Below, piece after piece: positions 37,460 to 47,789 of a DNA stretch of 64,000 bases (position 1 is its first letter; the number at the start of each line of letters is the position of its first letter). Origin of the DNA: Aurantiacibacter poecillastricola (GTDB taxonomy: Bacteria; Pseudomonadota; Alphaproteobacteria; Sphingomonadales; Sphingomonadaceae); the NCBI RefSeq assembly GCF_030730945.1, contig NZ_JAVAMS010000002.1, forward strand, positions 124,001 to 188,000, written 5' to 3'. A model generated the notes under the pieces. The model did no database searches. It was not told the DNA's origin and worked only from the letters and a program-made list of their open reading frames with translations. The position numbers were made by a program, and so were the translations under genes.

Positions 37460-38916
37460 CCCTGCTTCGCCTGTCACCTGCCCTCATGCTTGCCGCCACG
37501 GCAGGCTGCGTGTCCCTTGCACCCGAGCCGCAGACGCCGGCAGTAGTGACCGGCATTCCCGAAACATATCCTTCTTCCATGGAGGGCGGAGATTATCGCC
37601 CCGCCGCATGGTGGGAAGGCTTCGAGGACCCGGTGCTCAATACGCTGGTGGGGCGCGCTCTCGAAGGCAATCTCGACATCGTGCAGGCCGCCGCGCGGGC
37701 GGAGCGAGCCGCCGCCCAGGCCCGCATCGCGCGCTCTGCGCTGTTCCCGTCGGTGGAGGGAAGCGCGTCCACCAGCTACTCCAATACGCCGGTCGCGGGC
37801 GGCGCCTTTGCCAATTTTCCGGGAGCTCCGACGCGGATCGTCAACGAGACCTATTCGCTGGGCCTTGCCGCTGGCTACGAACTCGACCTGTTCGGCCGTG
37901 TTCGCAGCGATCTCGCCGCTGCCCGCGCCGATGCCATCGCGGCGGAGTACGATGTGCGCGCGGTGCGCCTTGCTACGGCAGCCGAAGTGATCTCCGCTTA
38001 TTTCGACATCGTCGATGCGCGCTACCAGATCGCCACCACATTGCGGGCAACCGACGTGCTGGCAGAGCGCACCGAACGAACCGAGGCGCGCTACCTGCGC
38101 GGTCTCGCGCAGAGTTTCGAGCTTTACCAGGTGCGCGAGCAATTGCGCAGCGCCGAGGCTAGCCTGCCGCAGCGCGAAATCGCGCTTACCAATGCCGAGG
38201 GGCGGCTGGCGGTGCTGTTGGCGGATTACCCGGAGGCGCTTTCGGAGCAGCTCGACCAGCCGCTCCTGCCGCAACTGGTGTTCGATCCCGTGCCTGCCGG
38301 CTTTCCGGTGGAATTGCTGGCGCAGCGTCCCGACGTTGCCGCGAGCTGGGAGAGGCTGGAGGCGGCGCGTCTGCGCATCGGTGCACGCCGGGCGGAGCGC
38401 TTTCCGGCGCTGCGCTTCAATGTATCAACCGGTACGCAGGCGGCCTCGCCCGCAGAGGTATTCGATATCGGCCAGAACTGGCTGCTCTCGCTTGGCTCGA
38501 ACCTTGTCGCGCCGATCTTCGACGGCGGGCGGATCGGCGCCAATATCGCCGCTGCCCGCGCGACATATGACGAGGCGGCTGCGGCCTACGGCAGTGCCGT
38601 GCTTGCCGCCTATCAGGAGGTCACAACCGCGATTGAAGCCTATGAGGAACAGCGCCAGCGCTACCGCCTCATCATCGCGCAGAAGGCCGAGGCCGAGGGG
38701 GCGCTCGACTTGCAGGCGCGTCGTTTCCGCGCGGGCGTGGGAGACTATGTCGGCTACCTCGACGCGCTGCGCAGCTACTTCCAGGTCGAGGCCAGCCTGT
38801 CGGCAGCTGGCCGCGACGTGGCGCTTGCGCGGCTGGGCGTGCACCGCGCGCTTGGCGGAGACTGGTTCGGCCAGGCTGGCGAGCGGCTGACGGATGAAGG
38901 GAATGATGGGGAATGA
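37456..38916 (+). CDS. Outer-membrane efflux lipoprotein (NodT/OprM type)
   Basis: The protein has 486 residues. A lipoprotein signal ends in TAGC, with the acylated Cys at about residue 18. The two outer-membrane-efflux repeats follow, with typical WWEGFEDPVLNTLVGRAL at the start, YELDLFGRVRSDLAAARA in the middle and APIFDGGRIGANIAAA in the second half. It forms the outer-membrane channel of the RND pump coded by the next two genes. The start overlaps the repressor stop. Confidence 0.92.
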   Translation: MTLLRLSPALMLAATAGCVSLAPEPQTPAVVTGIPETYPSSMEGGDYRPAAWWEGFEDPVLNTLVGRALEGNLDIVQAAARAERAAAQARIARSALFPSVEGSASTSYSNTPVAGGAFANFPGAPTRIVNETYSLGLAAGYELDLFGRVRSDLAAARADAIAAEYDVRAVRLATAAEVISAYFDIVDARYQIATTLRATDVLAERTERTEARYLRGLAQSFELYQVREQLRSAEASLPQREIALTNAEGRLAVLLADYPEALSEQLDQPLLPQLVFDPVPAGFPVELLAQRPDVAASWERLEAARLRIGARRAERFPALRFNVSTGTQAASPAEVFDIGQNWLLSLGSNLVAPIFDGGRIGANIAAARATYDEAAAAYGSAVLAAYQEVTTAIEAYEEQRQRYRLIIAQKAEAEGALDLQARRFRAGVGDYVGYLDALRSYFQVEASLSAAGRDVALARLGVHRALGGDWFGQAGERLTDEGNDGE

Positions 38917-40199
38917 GCAGGCAGGCGAAATGGTCGATCATCCTGCTACTGGGGGCGGCGGCGATTGCCGCGGCGTTGGTGCTGTTGCGGCCCGAGCCCG
39001 AGGAGCAGGAGCCGCAAGCCAACGTGCCGCTGGTGCAAACGACGCGCTACGAGGTTTCCACTGGCCCCATCGCGGTAAACGGCACTGGGACGGTGGAGCC
39101 GCTTGAGGAGGTGACGCTGGGGGCAGAAGTCGCGGGACGCCTCGTCTATGTGAACCCGGCTTTCCAGGAAGGGGGCAGGGTGGGAAACCGCGCGGTGCTC
39201 TTCCGCATCGACCCGTCGGACTACAACAACCGCGTGCGCAGCGCGCAAGCTGATATTGCCGCGCAGGATGTTGCCGTGCTGCAGGCCCAGCAGGAACTGG
39301 AAATCGCCGAGGCCGAGCTCGACCGCTTCTCGCAGCGCCAGTCTTCGCGCGAGGCGCTGAGCCAGGCGATCGACGACAATGACTACGCCGCCCGCATCCT
39401 CCCGCCCGAAGGTCTGCGCACGACCGGCGCTCGCGATGGTGACGATGCAGAGCCCAACATCCTCGCCACCCGCGAGCCGCAATTGCGCTCCGCCCGCGCC
39501 GCGCGGGAGCGGGCCGAGGCGCAACTGGCCGACGCTCGTCTCGCGCTCTCGCGCACCGTCGTCCGCGCGCCCTTCGCCGGGATCGTGCGCAGCGAGAGCG
39601 CTGCGGTGGGAACGCTGGTACAACCGGGCCAGTCGCTCGGCACGCTGGTGGCTGGGTCTTCCTACGAGGTGCGCGTCTCGCTGACAGAGGACGAGGCTGC
39701 GCTGATCCCGGGATTGTTCGCAGCAAACGGCACGGTCAACGTGCCCGCGCGCGTCCTGCTCGACTATGGCGATACGACCTACTTCTGGCCTGCAACGGTC
39801 GACCGAGTGGACCCCATCCTCGATCCCGAGACGCGCACGATCGACGTATTCCTGCGCGTTCCAAACCCGCGTAGCGCCGGGACGCCCGTAGCCGATGAAG
39901 GTGCAGGCGAGGGTCCCCCTCTGCTGTTGGGGAGTTTCGTGCGAGCGGAAATCATCGGGGGCAGCCAGCGCGCCTTTGCCCGTATTCCGCTCGAAGCCCT
40001 GCGACCCGACAATGAAATCTGGGTGGTGCGCAATGGCACTCTTGCCATCGTGCCGGTCGAGGTGATCCAGCGCACGGACGAATTCGCGTACGTGGCGGGA
40101 GAGAGGTTAGGGCAGGGCGGCGCGATCGTCACCAGTCCGCTGCGCACCCCGGTCGATGGCATGGACATCCGCACGCAGGGTGAAGGCGCGGAACAGTGA
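38913..40199 (+). CDS. RND efflux periplasmic adaptor (membrane fusion protein)
   Basis: The protein has 428 residues. An N-terminal membrane anchor (WSIILLLGAAAIAAALVLL) is followed by the lipoyl-type segment VTLGAEVAGRLVYVNPAF, an alpha-helical hairpin at about residues 110-210, and the second lipoyl half with VRAPFAGIVRSESAAVGTLV. It links the inner-membrane pump to the outer-membrane channel. It overlaps both neighbours (ATGA and GTGA). Confidence 0.92.
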   Translation: MSRQAKWSIILLLGAAAIAAALVLLRPEPEEQEPQANVPLVQTTRYEVSTGPIAVNGTGTVEPLEEVTLGAEVAGRLVYVNPAFQEGGRVGNRAVLFRIDPSDYNNRVRSAQADIAAQDVAVLQAQQELEIAEAELDRFSQRQSSREALSQAIDDNDYAARILPPEGLRTTGARDGDDAEPNILATREPQLRSARAARERAEAQLADARLALSRTVVRAPFAGIVRSESAAVGTLVQPGQSLGTLVAGSSYEVRVSLTEDEAALIPGLFAANGTVNVPARVLLDYGDTTYFWPATVDRVDPILDPETRTIDVFLRVPNPRSAGTPVADEGAGEGPPLLLGSFVRAEIIGGSQRAFARIPLEALRPDNEIWVVRNGTLAIVPVEVIQRTDEFAYVAGERLGQGGAIVTSPLRTPVDGMDIRTQGEGAEQ

Positions 40200-43100
40200 G
40201 CGAGGGGGCCGATACTCCCACCGGAGAGAGCGGCCCGCTCGACCGCTTCGGCAATCCTGCCGGGGACCGTGCGCGCGATCGCAAGGGCGTCATCGCCTTC
40301 ATGGCCCGCAACGGCGTGGCTGCGAACCTGCTGCTGCTCTTCATGCTGGTGGCGGGCATCGTCTCCTACCAGTCGATCGTGCAGGAGGTGTTTCCCGAGA
40401 TCAGCCAGGACGCGATCACCGTCACCGTCACCTATCCCGGTGCCACGCCCGAGGAGGTGGAGGAATCCATCGTCCAGAAGGTGGAAGAAGCGGTGCAGGC
40501 CATCGACGGCGTCGACAAGGTCATCGGTACCGCATCCGAGGGGCGAGGCAGCGTGGTGGTGGAACTCGAGAGCGGTGCCGATATCGACCGCGCGCTGGAC
40601 GACGTGAAAAGCGAGGTCGACCAGATCCAGACTTTCCCGCTCGATGCCGAGGAACCCGACGTGCGCGAGAACACCACGCGCCAGAGCGTTATGCGCATAG
40701 CGCTGTATGGCGACGTGCCCGAACGGACCCTGAAGGAAGCCGCCTATCAGCTGGAGGACGATCTCGCGGCATTGCCCGAAATCAGCTATGTCGAGACCAC
40801 GGCGGTGCGCGAATACCAGGTCTACATCGACGTCCCGCAGGAACGGCTGGAGGCGCTCGGCCTCTCGTTGACGCAGATCTCGCAGATCGTCTCGCAAAGC
40901 AGTCTCGACAGCCCGGCAGGTTCGGTGGAGACCGACCAGGAGCAGGTGCGCGTGCGCACGGTGGGGCAGAATTACGACCAGCAGGATTTCGAGAACATCG
41001 TGCTGCGCACCACCAGCGATGGCACGATCCTGCGGCTGGGCGATATCGCCACTGTTACCGACGGGTTCGAGGACAACGACCTCATCACTCGCTTCAACGG
41101 AGAGCCGGTAGCCTTCGTCGATGTCTACCGCACCTCCGACGAGCGAGTGCTGGATGTGGCGGGCGCGGCCAAGACCTATCTGGAGGACCGCTCTTCCGGC
41201 GTGCTGCCGCAAGGGGTCAGCTACGCGATATGGGACGATAGCTCGGAACTGTTCGATGCGCGTCTTTCGCTACTGATCAAGAACGCGGGTATCGGCCTCG
41301 TACTGGTGCTCGCCGCGCTGACGATGTTCCTCGATGTAAGGCTCGCGGCATGGACGGCGCTGGGCATCGGCGCGACCTTCATCGGTGCGATCTACGTGAT
41401 CGAGCTGATGGGCTCGAGCATCAACATGTTCTCGCTCTTCGGCTTTATCATCGCACTGGGCCTGGTGGTGGATGACGCCGTCGTGGTGGGCGAGAACATC
41501 TATGCCGAACGCGAACGCGGCCGCTCCGGGATCGGGGCAGCGATTGCCGGGGCGCAGCGCGTGAAGGTGCCGGTGATCTTCGCTGTGGCCACCACCATCG
41601 TCGCCTTTTCCCCGCTGCTTGCGGTGGGAGGCACGATCGGAAAGGTCCTCGCCGACATACCGCTGGTGGTGATCGCGGTTCTCCTGCTTTCGCTGATCGA
41701 GGCGCTGCTGATCCTGCCGCACCATCTAAGCCACTTACCTGCGGCCGGCACGGCCACCCGGAACCGGTTCCTCGCGTGGTTCGAAGGGGTGCAGAAGGGT
41801 TTCGACAGGCGTCTGCAGAGCTTCGTCGATGGTCCGCTGGAGCGCGGGCTCAATCTCGCGGTCGACATGCCCTATCTCGTGCTTTCGGCGGCCATGGCGC
41901 TGCTTCTCGTGGTGGGGGCGCTAGTGCCCGGAGGGATTATCAAGGTAGCGTTCTTCCCCGAGGTCGAGGCCGATGTCGTCTCCGCCTCGATCGAGCTACC
42001 GGCAGGCACCGCGGTGGAACGCACGGCCGATGTCACCGCCCGGGTCGAGGCGGCAGGGGAGCGCGCGCTGCTCCGTTTTTCGGATGCCGAGGAGGGCTAT
42101 GACGATGTCTTCGTCGCCTCCTACACCACGATCGGCCTCATCGCTTCGGGCGCAAACCCCCTTAACAATGCACAGACGCTTCAGCCCAATGTCGCCAATG
42201 TGCAGTTCAGCCTCACCCCCGCGGCAGAGCGCGAATTCTCCGCAAGCGAGTTCGAGCTCGCATGGCGCGAGGAGATAGGCGAAGTCCCCGAGGCGCGCTC
42301 CATCTCGCTCAGTTCCAGCCTGATTTCGGCGGGCGCCCCGGTGAATGTGCGCGTGTCCCATCCCGAGCGCGAAGTGCTGGAAGAGGCGACCAGCCGGCTC
42401 ATGAACGAACTGGGCCGGGTGGCAGGGACCTTCGATATCGAGAGCGACCAGGACGACGGTGTGAGGCAAGTGGACCTCACGCTGAAGCCTTCCGCGCGTA
42501 CGCTGGGCATCACCTTGCAGGACCTTGCAGGTCAGGTGCGCGCCGCCTTCTTCGGTGCGGAGGCAGTGCGTGTGCAGCGTGGCCGGGAGGACGTGCGCGT
42601 CTATGTTCGCCTGCCCGAAAGCCAGCGCGATTCCGTGCCCGATATCGGCGATTACCGGGTGCGCGTTCCGGGCGGGCAAGTGCCCCTTTCCAGCCTTGCC
42701 GATATCTCCATCACCAATGCGCCGACTTCGATCCAGCGCGAGGATGGCTTCCGCATCCACACCGTTACTGCCGATCTCGATACCGACGTGGTGACCAGCC
42801 AGGAGATGGCGACGCTGCTGGAAAGCGAGATCCTGCCGGAAATTTCCGCCGACTACCCCGGCCTGCAGTTCGAATTCGGCGGCGAACAGGAGCAACAGGA
42901 GGAGAGCTTCGGGGACATCGGCAGCGCTTTCCTCCTGGCCCTGGCAGGGATCTATGCCCTGCTGGCTATCCCCTTCCGCAGCTATGTCCAGCCGCTCATC
43001 ATCATGGCGGCGATCCCTTTCGGTATGATCGGCGCCCTGATCGGACATCTGCTGCTGGGCATTTCGCTGGGCATCGTCTCGATGTTCGGTGTCATTGCGC

Positions 43101-43465
43101 TCTCGGGCGTGGTTATCAATGGCGGGCTCGTCATGATCGATTTCATGAACGAGAACCTCGATTCGGGAATGGAGCGAAAGGCCGCGATTATCGATGCGGC
43201 CAAATCGCGCTTCCGCCCGATCGTGCTGACGGCCATCACCACATTCCTTGGCGTTGCTCCGATTACCTTCGAAACCGACCTGCAGGCGCAGTTTCTTATC
43301 CCCATGTCGGCCAGCCTCGGCTTCGGCATCCTGTTCGGCACGCTGATGCAGCAATTGCTCGTGCCCGCGCTCGCCATGTTGCAGATGCGCGCGGTCGACC
43401 GGGTGAAGGGCTGGTTCGGCAGGGATGATGAGGAGGCCGGCATTCACGCCCCGGCAGGCACCTGA
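40196..43465 (+). CDS. RND efflux pump permease
   Basis: The protein has 1089 residues, the usual RND length, with two blocks of membrane helices (about 35-55 plus 355-560, and 900-1075). Typical family segments are QEVFPEISQDAITV, VTYPGATPEEVEESI, LVVDDAVVVGENI with the proton-relay acidic pair, and SGVVINGGLVMIDF. It starts with GTG overlapping the adaptor stop. It exports drugs, solvents or metabolites driven by proton influx; the substrates cannot be read from the sequence. Confidence 0.93.
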   Translation: MSEGADTPTGESGPLDRFGNPAGDRARDRKGVIAFMARNGVAANLLLLFMLVAGIVSYQSIVQEVFPEISQDAITVTVTYPGATPEEVEESIVQKVEEAVQAIDGVDKVIGTASEGRGSVVVELESGADIDRALDDVKSEVDQIQTFPLDAEEPDVRENTTRQSVMRIALYGDVPERTLKEAAYQLEDDLAALPEISYVETTAVREYQVYIDVPQERLEALGLSLTQISQIVSQSSLDSPAGSVETDQEQVRVRTVGQNYDQQDFENIVLRTTSDGTILRLGDIATVTDGFEDNDLITRFNGEPVAFVDVYRTSDERVLDVAGAAKTYLEDRSSGVLPQGVSYAIWDDSSELFDARLSLLIKNAGIGLVLVLAALTMFLDVRLAAWTALGIGATFIGAIYVIELMGSSINMFSLFGFIIALGLVVDDAVVVGENIYAERERGRSGIGAAIAGAQRVKVPVIFAVATTIVAFSPLLAVGGTIGKVLADIPLVVIAVLLLSLIEALLILPHHLSHLPAAGTATRNRFLAWFEGVQKGFDRRLQSFVDGPLERGLNLAVDMPYLVLSAAMALLLVVGALVPGGIIKVAFFPEVEADVVSASIELPAGTAVERTADVTARVEAAGERALLRFSDAEEGYDDVFVASYTTIGLIASGANPLNNAQTLQPNVANVQFSLTPAAEREFSASEFELAWREEIGEVPEARSISLSSSLISAGAPVNVRVSHPEREVLEEATSRLMNELGRVAGTFDIESDQDDGVRQVDLTLKPSARTLGITLQDLAGQVRAAFFGAEAVRVQRGREDVRVYVRLPESQRDSVPDIGDYRVRVPGGQVPLSSLADISITNAPTSIQREDGFRIHTVTADLDTDVVTSQEMATLLESEILPEISADYPGLQFEFGGEQEQQEESFGDIGSAFLLALAGIYALLAIPFRSYVQPLIIMAAIPFGMIGALIGHLLLGISLGIVSMFGVIALSGVVINGGLVMIDFMNENLDSGMERKAAIIDAAKSRFRPIVLTAITTFLGVAPITFETDLQAQFLIPMSASLGFGILFGTLMQQLLVPALAMLQMRAVDRVKGWFGRDDEEAGIHAPAGT

Positions 43466-43528
43466 TGCCACGTCGGGCGATGTGCTGCGCAGTTGAGGCG
43501 CGGGCTTCGAGATGATAGCGGGTTATCC

Positions 43529-44230
43529 ATGACGGGATGCGATACCTGCGTCGTGCGCAACCGCGCGATCTGTGCCGGGCTTGGTTCGGACGAACTGGCC
43601 GTGCTGAGCCAGATGGGGCGCCAGCGCACCCTTGATGCGGGCGAACCGTTGATCTGGGAAGGTGACGAATCGGTTCTGGTCGCCAATGTGATCGAGGGGG
43701 TGCTCAAGCTTTCCTCCTCCACCGAGGACGGGCGGGAGCAGATTGTCGGCGTCGTCTATCCCTCCGATTTCATCGGTCGTCCCTTTGCCGGTGCGGCCGG
43801 CCATTCGGTGACTGCGCTTACCGAGGCCCGGGTTTGCGTGTTCGCACGCAAGGATTTCGACCGGTTTGCCAGCGAACATCCGAAGCTGGAGCACAAGCTG
43901 CTCGAACGCACGCTGGGCGAGCTTGATCGGACGCGCAAATGGATGGTGCTGCTATCCCGCAAGACGGCGCAGGAGAAGGTGGCGACCTTCCTCCTGGAAA
44001 TGTCCGACAGGCTGGCGGAAAGCGGCTGCGAGATGCCGACAGGAACATCCCTGAAGGCATTCGACCTGCCATTCTCCCGCCAGCAGATCGCCGACGTCCT
44101 TGGCCTGACGATCGAGACGGTCAGCCGCCAGATGACCACGCTGAAGCGCGATGGCATCATCGGCCTGCCCACTCGCCGCTCGGTCGAGATTATCGACCGA
44201 ACGACGCTGGAGGACATAGCGGGCGGCTAG
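43529..44230 (+). CDS. Crp/Fnr-family oxygen sensor (FnrL-like)
   Basis: The protein has 233 residues. Four cysteines suited to an oxygen-labile 4Fe-4S cluster are present: C4, C7 and C15 at the N-terminus, and C103 in the sensor domain. The helix-turn-helix has FSRQQIADVLGLTIETVSRQM, with the E-x2-S-R residues that read TTGAT half-sites in FNR-type proteins. It is followed by ompW, a cbb3 oxidase operon and hemN, all classic Fnr/FixK targets, and FNR-box-like sites are found before them. The ATG at 43529 is preferred over 43493 because the cluster spacing starts there. Confidence 0.9.
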   Translation: MTGCDTCVVRNRAICAGLGSDELAVLSQMGRQRTLDAGEPLIWEGDESVLVANVIEGVLKLSSSTEDGREQIVGVVYPSDFIGRPFAGAAGHSVTALTEARVCVFARKDFDRFASEHPKLEHKLLERTLGELDRTRKWMVLLSRKTAQEKVATFLLEMSDRLAESGCEMPTGTSLKAFDLPFSRQQIADVLGLTIETVSRQMTTLKRDGIIGLPTRRSVEIIDRTTLEDIAGG

Positions 44231-44251
44231 GACGCTCGCCGTGGTTGCCGG

Positions 44252-44935
44252 TCAGAAACGGAAGGCGACGCCGGCGCTTACCACCCAGGGATCGAGGTTG
44301 TGCTCGGTCTGGATCACCGGGTCGCCATTGGCGAACCAGGTGGCTGTCGTGTCGATGAAGTAGCGTTTTGCGTCCACCGAGAGTGCCAGGCCGCTATCCC
44401 CCACGGGAACGTCCACGCCCGCCTGCAACACGAAGCCGAACTCGTCGCTGAGCGAGAAATCGTCGGCGCCCAAGGCCACCGCGGCTTCGCCCGGCTCGTC
44501 GTCCAGCCAGATGAAATAGGCTCCGCCCGCGCCAACATAGGGCGAGATCCCGCCGGGGTTGAAATGGAACTTCGCCGTTACCGTGGCAGGCAGCAGCAGG
44601 CCGTCGGAGACGAGCTCCGCACCCGGCGCGCCGGACACGGCATCGACATCGTGCTGGGTGACGCAGCAGATCGTCTCGACCGAGATGTTCGGCGTGGCGA
44701 AATACTCGATGGCGAGGGTTGGCACGACATTGTCGTTCGCCTCGGTCTGCGTGCCTGCGGGCAGGCCCACGAGATCGAGATTGACCTCTTCGATCTCGCC
44801 ATCGGGCAGCACGCCGGTGGCAAGGAGTTTGACCTGGATATCTCCGGCTTCCTGCGCCGCGGCGGGCATTGCAGCCATTCCGGCGACAGCGGCGAAAGCA
44901 ATCCCGCTCGCCTTTGCAACCAAAGCAGTCTTCAT
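44252..44935 (-). CDS. ompW: OmpW-family outer-membrane protein
   Basis: The protein has 227 residues. A signal peptide (VAKASGIAFAAVAGMAAMPAAAQ) is followed by an eight-stranded barrel pattern with the OmpW landmarks VPTLAIEYFATPNISVE, AKFHFNPGGISPYVGAGGAYF and a C-terminal Phe (VSAGVAFRF). OmpW/AlkL proteins let small hydrophobic molecules through the outer membrane and are often oxygen-controlled. GGAG lies before the ATG. It is divergent from ccoN, with two FNR-like sites in the 213-bp gap. Confidence 0.88.
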   Translation of the reverse strand: MKTALVAKASGIAFAAVAGMAAMPAAAQEAGDIQVKLLATGVLPDGEIEEVNLDLVGLPAGTQTEANDNVVPTLAIEYFATPNISVETICCVTQHDVDAVSGAPGAELVSDGLLLPATVTAKFHFNPGGISPYVGAGGAYFIWLDDEPGEAAVALGADDFSLSDEFGFVLQAGVDVPVGDSGLALSVDAKRYFIDTTATWFANGDPVIQTEHNLDPWVVSAGVAFRF

Positions 44936-45027
44936 CGTCCATTCTCCATCATCGCCGCCCGACCTTTCCGATTCGAGACCGTTCCGGCGGCGTGAGGGCG
45001 ATTTGCTCCGCGACCTCGCGTGCCGCT

Positions 45028-45041
45028 TTGACCAAGCGCAA
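45028..45041. promoter_or_regulatory. FNR-box-like site between ompW and ccoN (weaker)
   Basis: TTGAC-CAAG-CGCAA matches the FNR consensus TTGAT-N4-ATCAA at 7 of 10 positions. It lies about 99 bp before the ompW start on the minus strand and could serve that gene. It is weaker than the site at 45082. Confidence 0.35.
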
Positions 45042-45081
45042 ATTCAGCGCACGAAAATTTCCCGATCGCGACACGATCTTT

Positions 45082-45095
45082 TTGACGGAGATCAA
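45082..45095. promoter_or_regulatory. FNR box upstream of the cbb3 operon
   Basis: TTGAC-GGAG-ATCAA matches the FNR consensus TTGAT-N4-ATCAA at 9 of 10 positions and is centred about 60 bp before the ccoN start. An Fnr-type gene is 850 bp away. Activation of ccoNOQP at low oxygen is the expected role. Confidence 0.75.
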
Positions 45096-45148
45096 CGAAA
45101 ACCCGGCCAAGCGAGCGCAGAGGGGCGGCGTACTCAAGGGGTCAAGAC

Positions 45149-46804
45149 ATGGACGCAACACTCACCCGGACCGGCATCTGGTTTGCCATCCTGCTGCTTT
45201 GCCTTGCAGCGCTCGCCAATGCCGTGGACGCGGTGTTCTCGGTGCATATGCTGATCGTCTCGATCGCGGCCTTCATCGGGCTGATCGCGACGGTGTGGAA
45301 TACCGAGTTCGATTCGGTTTCGCGCGATGTGCTGCGCATTCCCGCCGATACCTCCCGCTATGACGACGATCCGATCCGCTGGGGGGTGATCGCCACGGTG
45401 TTCTGGGGTATCGCCGGGTTTCTCGCAGGCCTGTTCATCGCCCTGCAGCTGGTCTGGCCCGAGCTCAACTTCGAGCCCTATCTCAATTTCGGCCGTGTCC
45501 GTCCGCTCCATACCAGCGCGGTGATCTTCGCCTTCGGTGGCAACGCGCTGATCGCCACCAGCTTCTATGTCGTGCAGCGCACCTGCCGCGCGCGCCTCGC
45601 CTTTCCCGGCCTCGCCCGCTTCGTGTTCTGGGGCTACCAGCTGTTCATCGTGCTGGCCGCCACCGGCTACCTGCTGGGTGTGACGGCGGGCCGCGAATAC
45701 GCAGAGCCCGAATGGTATGTCGACCTATGGCTGACCATCGTGTGGGTGGCCTATCTCGTCGTCTTCGTCGGCACGATCCTGAAGCGCAAGGAGCCGCATA
45801 TCTATGTGGCAAACTGGTTCTACCTAGCCTTCATCCTGACCATCGCCATGCTGCACATCGTCAACAACCTGGCGGTGCCGGTCAGCTTCCTGGGCGTGAA
45901 GAGCTATTCCGCCTTCTCAGGTGTGCAGGATGCGCTGACGCAGTGGTGGTACGGCCACAACGCGGTGGGCTTCTTCCTCACCGCCGGGTTCCTGGCGATG
46001 ATGTATTACTTCGTGCCCAAGCAGGCGGAGCGGCCGGTCTATTCCTACCGTCTGTCGATCATCCACTTCTGGTCGCTGATCTTCCTCTACATCTGGGCGG
46101 GTCCGCACCACCTCCACTACACCGCGCTGCCGGACTGGGCGCAGACGCTGGGCATGGTGTTCTCCATCATGCTGTGGATGCCCAGCTGGGGCGGCATGAT
46201 CAACGGCCTGATGACGCTGAACGGCGCTTGGGACAAGATTCGCACCGATCCGATCATCCGCATGATGGTGATGGCGCTGGCCTTCTACGGCATGAGCACC
46301 TTCGAAGGGCCGATGCTGTCGATCAAGAGCGTAAACAGCCTGTCGCACTATACCGACTGGACCATCGGGCACGTCCACTCCGGCGCGCTGGGCTGGAACG
46401 GCATGATCACCTTCGCTTGCGTCTACTTCCTCGTGCCGCGCCTGTGGAAGCGTGAGCGGCTCTATTCGCTGCGCATGGTCAACTGGCACTTCTGGCTCGC
46501 GACCGTGGGTATCGTTTTCTACGCCGCCAGCATGTGGGTGGCGGGCATCACCCAAGGCCTGATGTGGCGCGAATACGGCATCGACGGTTACCTGGTGAAC
46601 AGCTTCGCCGACACCGTGGCCGCGCTCCATCCGATGTACATGCTGCGAGCCTTCGGCGGCGTGCTCTACCTGGCCGGTGCGGTGATCATGGTCGTCAATG
46701 TCTGGCTGACCATCGCCGGCAAGCTGCGCACCGAAGCGCCCATGAGCGACGCCCGATACGACGAAGAGGCAGACCGTCCCGCCGTCGCAGTTCCCGCTGA
46801 ATGA
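45149..46804 (+). CDS. ccoN: cbb3-type cytochrome c oxidase subunit I
   Basis: The protein has 551 residues with about 14 membrane helices. Haem and copper ligand segments are visible: [14 protein letters not shown] (low-spin haem His), [15 protein letters not shown] and [14 protein letters not shown] (CuB histidines), and [13 protein letters not shown] (haem ligands near the C-terminus). It is the catalytic core of the high-affinity oxidase that reduces O2 at low oxygen. AAGGGG precedes the ATG, and the stop overlaps ccoO. Confidence 0.96.
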   Translation: MDATLTRTGIWFAILLLCLAALANAVDAVFSVHMLIVSIAAFIGLIATVWNTEFDSVSRDVLRIPADTSRYDDDPIRWGVIATVFWGIAGFLAGLFIALQLVWPELNFEPYLNFGRVRPLHTSAVIFAFGGNALIATSFYVVQRTCRARLAFPGLARFVFWGYQLFIVLAATGYLLGVTAGREYAEPEWYVDLWLTIVWVAYLVVFVGTILKRKEPHIYVANWFYLAFILTIAMLHIVNNLAVPVSFLGVKSYSAFSGVQDALTQWWYGHNAVGFFLTAGFLAMMYYFVPKQAERPVYSYRLSIIHFWSLIFLYIWAGPHHLHYTALPDWAQTLGMVFSIMLWMPSWGGMINGLMTLNGAWDKIRTDPIIRMMVMALAFYGMSTFEGPMLSIKSVNSLSHYTDWTIGHVHSGALGWNGMITFACVYFLVPRLWKRERLYSLRMVNWHFWLATVGIVFYAASMWVAGITQGLMWREYGIDGYLVNSFADTVAALHPMYMLRAFGGVLYLAGAVIMVVNVWLTIAGKLRTEAPMSDARYDEEADRPAVAVPAE

Positions 46805-47622
46805 AAGCCACGGACATGACCGAGAACAATGAACCCAAATCGGCTCCGCCGCTGTCCGAAGTGCCGCCCGATGTCGCGGCCACGGTGAAGGGCCATGCGA
46901 GGCTTGAGCGCAACGTCACGCTCCTTGGCGCAGCGGCACTGGTAACGGTTGCCATTGGCGGCATCGTGGAGATCGCCCCGCTGTTCTGGATCGACAACAC
47001 GATCGAGGAAGTGGAAGGCATGCGCCCCTACACTCCGCTGGAGCAGGCCGGGCGGGACATCTACGTGCGCGAGGGGTGCTACACCTGCCACAGCCAGATG
47101 ATCCGCCCCTTCCGTGACGAGGTGGAGCGTTACGGTCACTACTCGCTGGCGGCGGAGAGCATGTACGACCACCCCTTCCAGTGGGGCTCCAAGCGCACCG
47201 GGCCGGATCTTGCCCGCGTGGGCGGCCGCTATTCGGACGAGTGGCACGTGCAGCATCTGCAGGATCCGCAAAGCGTGGTGCCGCAATCGATCATGCCGCA
47301 ATACAGCTTCCTGTCGGAGACGACGCTGGACGTCCCCGATGCGCGGGCAATGCTGAGCACGCTGCGCACGGTAGGCGTTCCTTACACCGACACCGATCTC
47401 GAGCTGGCCGAGCAGGACCTTGTCGCGCAGGCCGATCCCGATGTGCCCGCGGGCGATCTGGAGGAACGCTATCCCGGCGCGCAGGTGCGCGATTTCGACG
47501 GCAATCCCGATCGCCTGACCGAGATGGATGCGCTGATTGCATATCTGCAGATGCTCGGCACGCTGGTCGATGTGAACAGTGCTGCGGCGCAGGAAGACCT
47601 GGCGACGGAGACTGGCCGGTGA
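46801..47622 (+). CDS. ccoO: cbb3 oxidase subunit II, monohaem cytochrome c
   Basis: The protein has 273 residues. An N-terminal anchor ([22 protein letters not shown]) is followed by the haem site [12 protein letters not shown] and the conserved [20 protein letters not shown] and [16 protein letters not shown] segments typical of CcoO. It carries electrons to CcoN. Its start overlaps ccoN (ATGA) and its stop overlaps ccoQ (GTGA). Confidence 0.96.
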   Translation: MKATDMTENNEPKSAPPLSEVPPDVAATVKGHARLERNVTLLGAAALVTVAIGGIVEIAPLFWIDNTIEEVEGMRPYTPLEQAGRDIYVREGCYTCHSQMIRPFRDEVERYGHYSLAAESMYDHPFQWGSKRTGPDLARVGGRYSDEWHVQHLQDPQSVVPQSIMPQYSFLSETTLDVPDARAMLSTLRTVGVPYTDTDLELAEQDLVAQADPDVPAGDLEERYPGAQVRDFDGNPDRLTEMDALIAYLQMLGTLVDVNSAAAQEDLATETGR

Positions 47623-47789
47623 ACAATCCCGAAACCTACAGCTTCATGCGCGAACTGGCCGATAGCTGGGGACTGCTGGCGATGACGCTGATGTGGCTCA
47701 CCTTCGCCCTCTGGGCCTTCCGCCCTGCTGCAAAGCGTCACCACGACGAAGCGGCGAACATGATCTTCAAGGACGAGAACGATGGGTAA
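47619..47789 (+). CDS. ccoQ: cbb3 oxidase small subunit IV
   Basis: The protein has 56 residues, starting with GTG in the ccoO stop. One membrane helix ([17 protein letters not shown]) is followed by [16 protein letters not shown], the usual CcoQ pattern. It stabilises the oxidase complex. Its last 8 nt overlap ccoP. Confidence 0.9.
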   Translation: MNNPETYSFMRELADSWGLLAMTLMWLTFALWAFRPAAKRHHDEAANMIFKDENDG

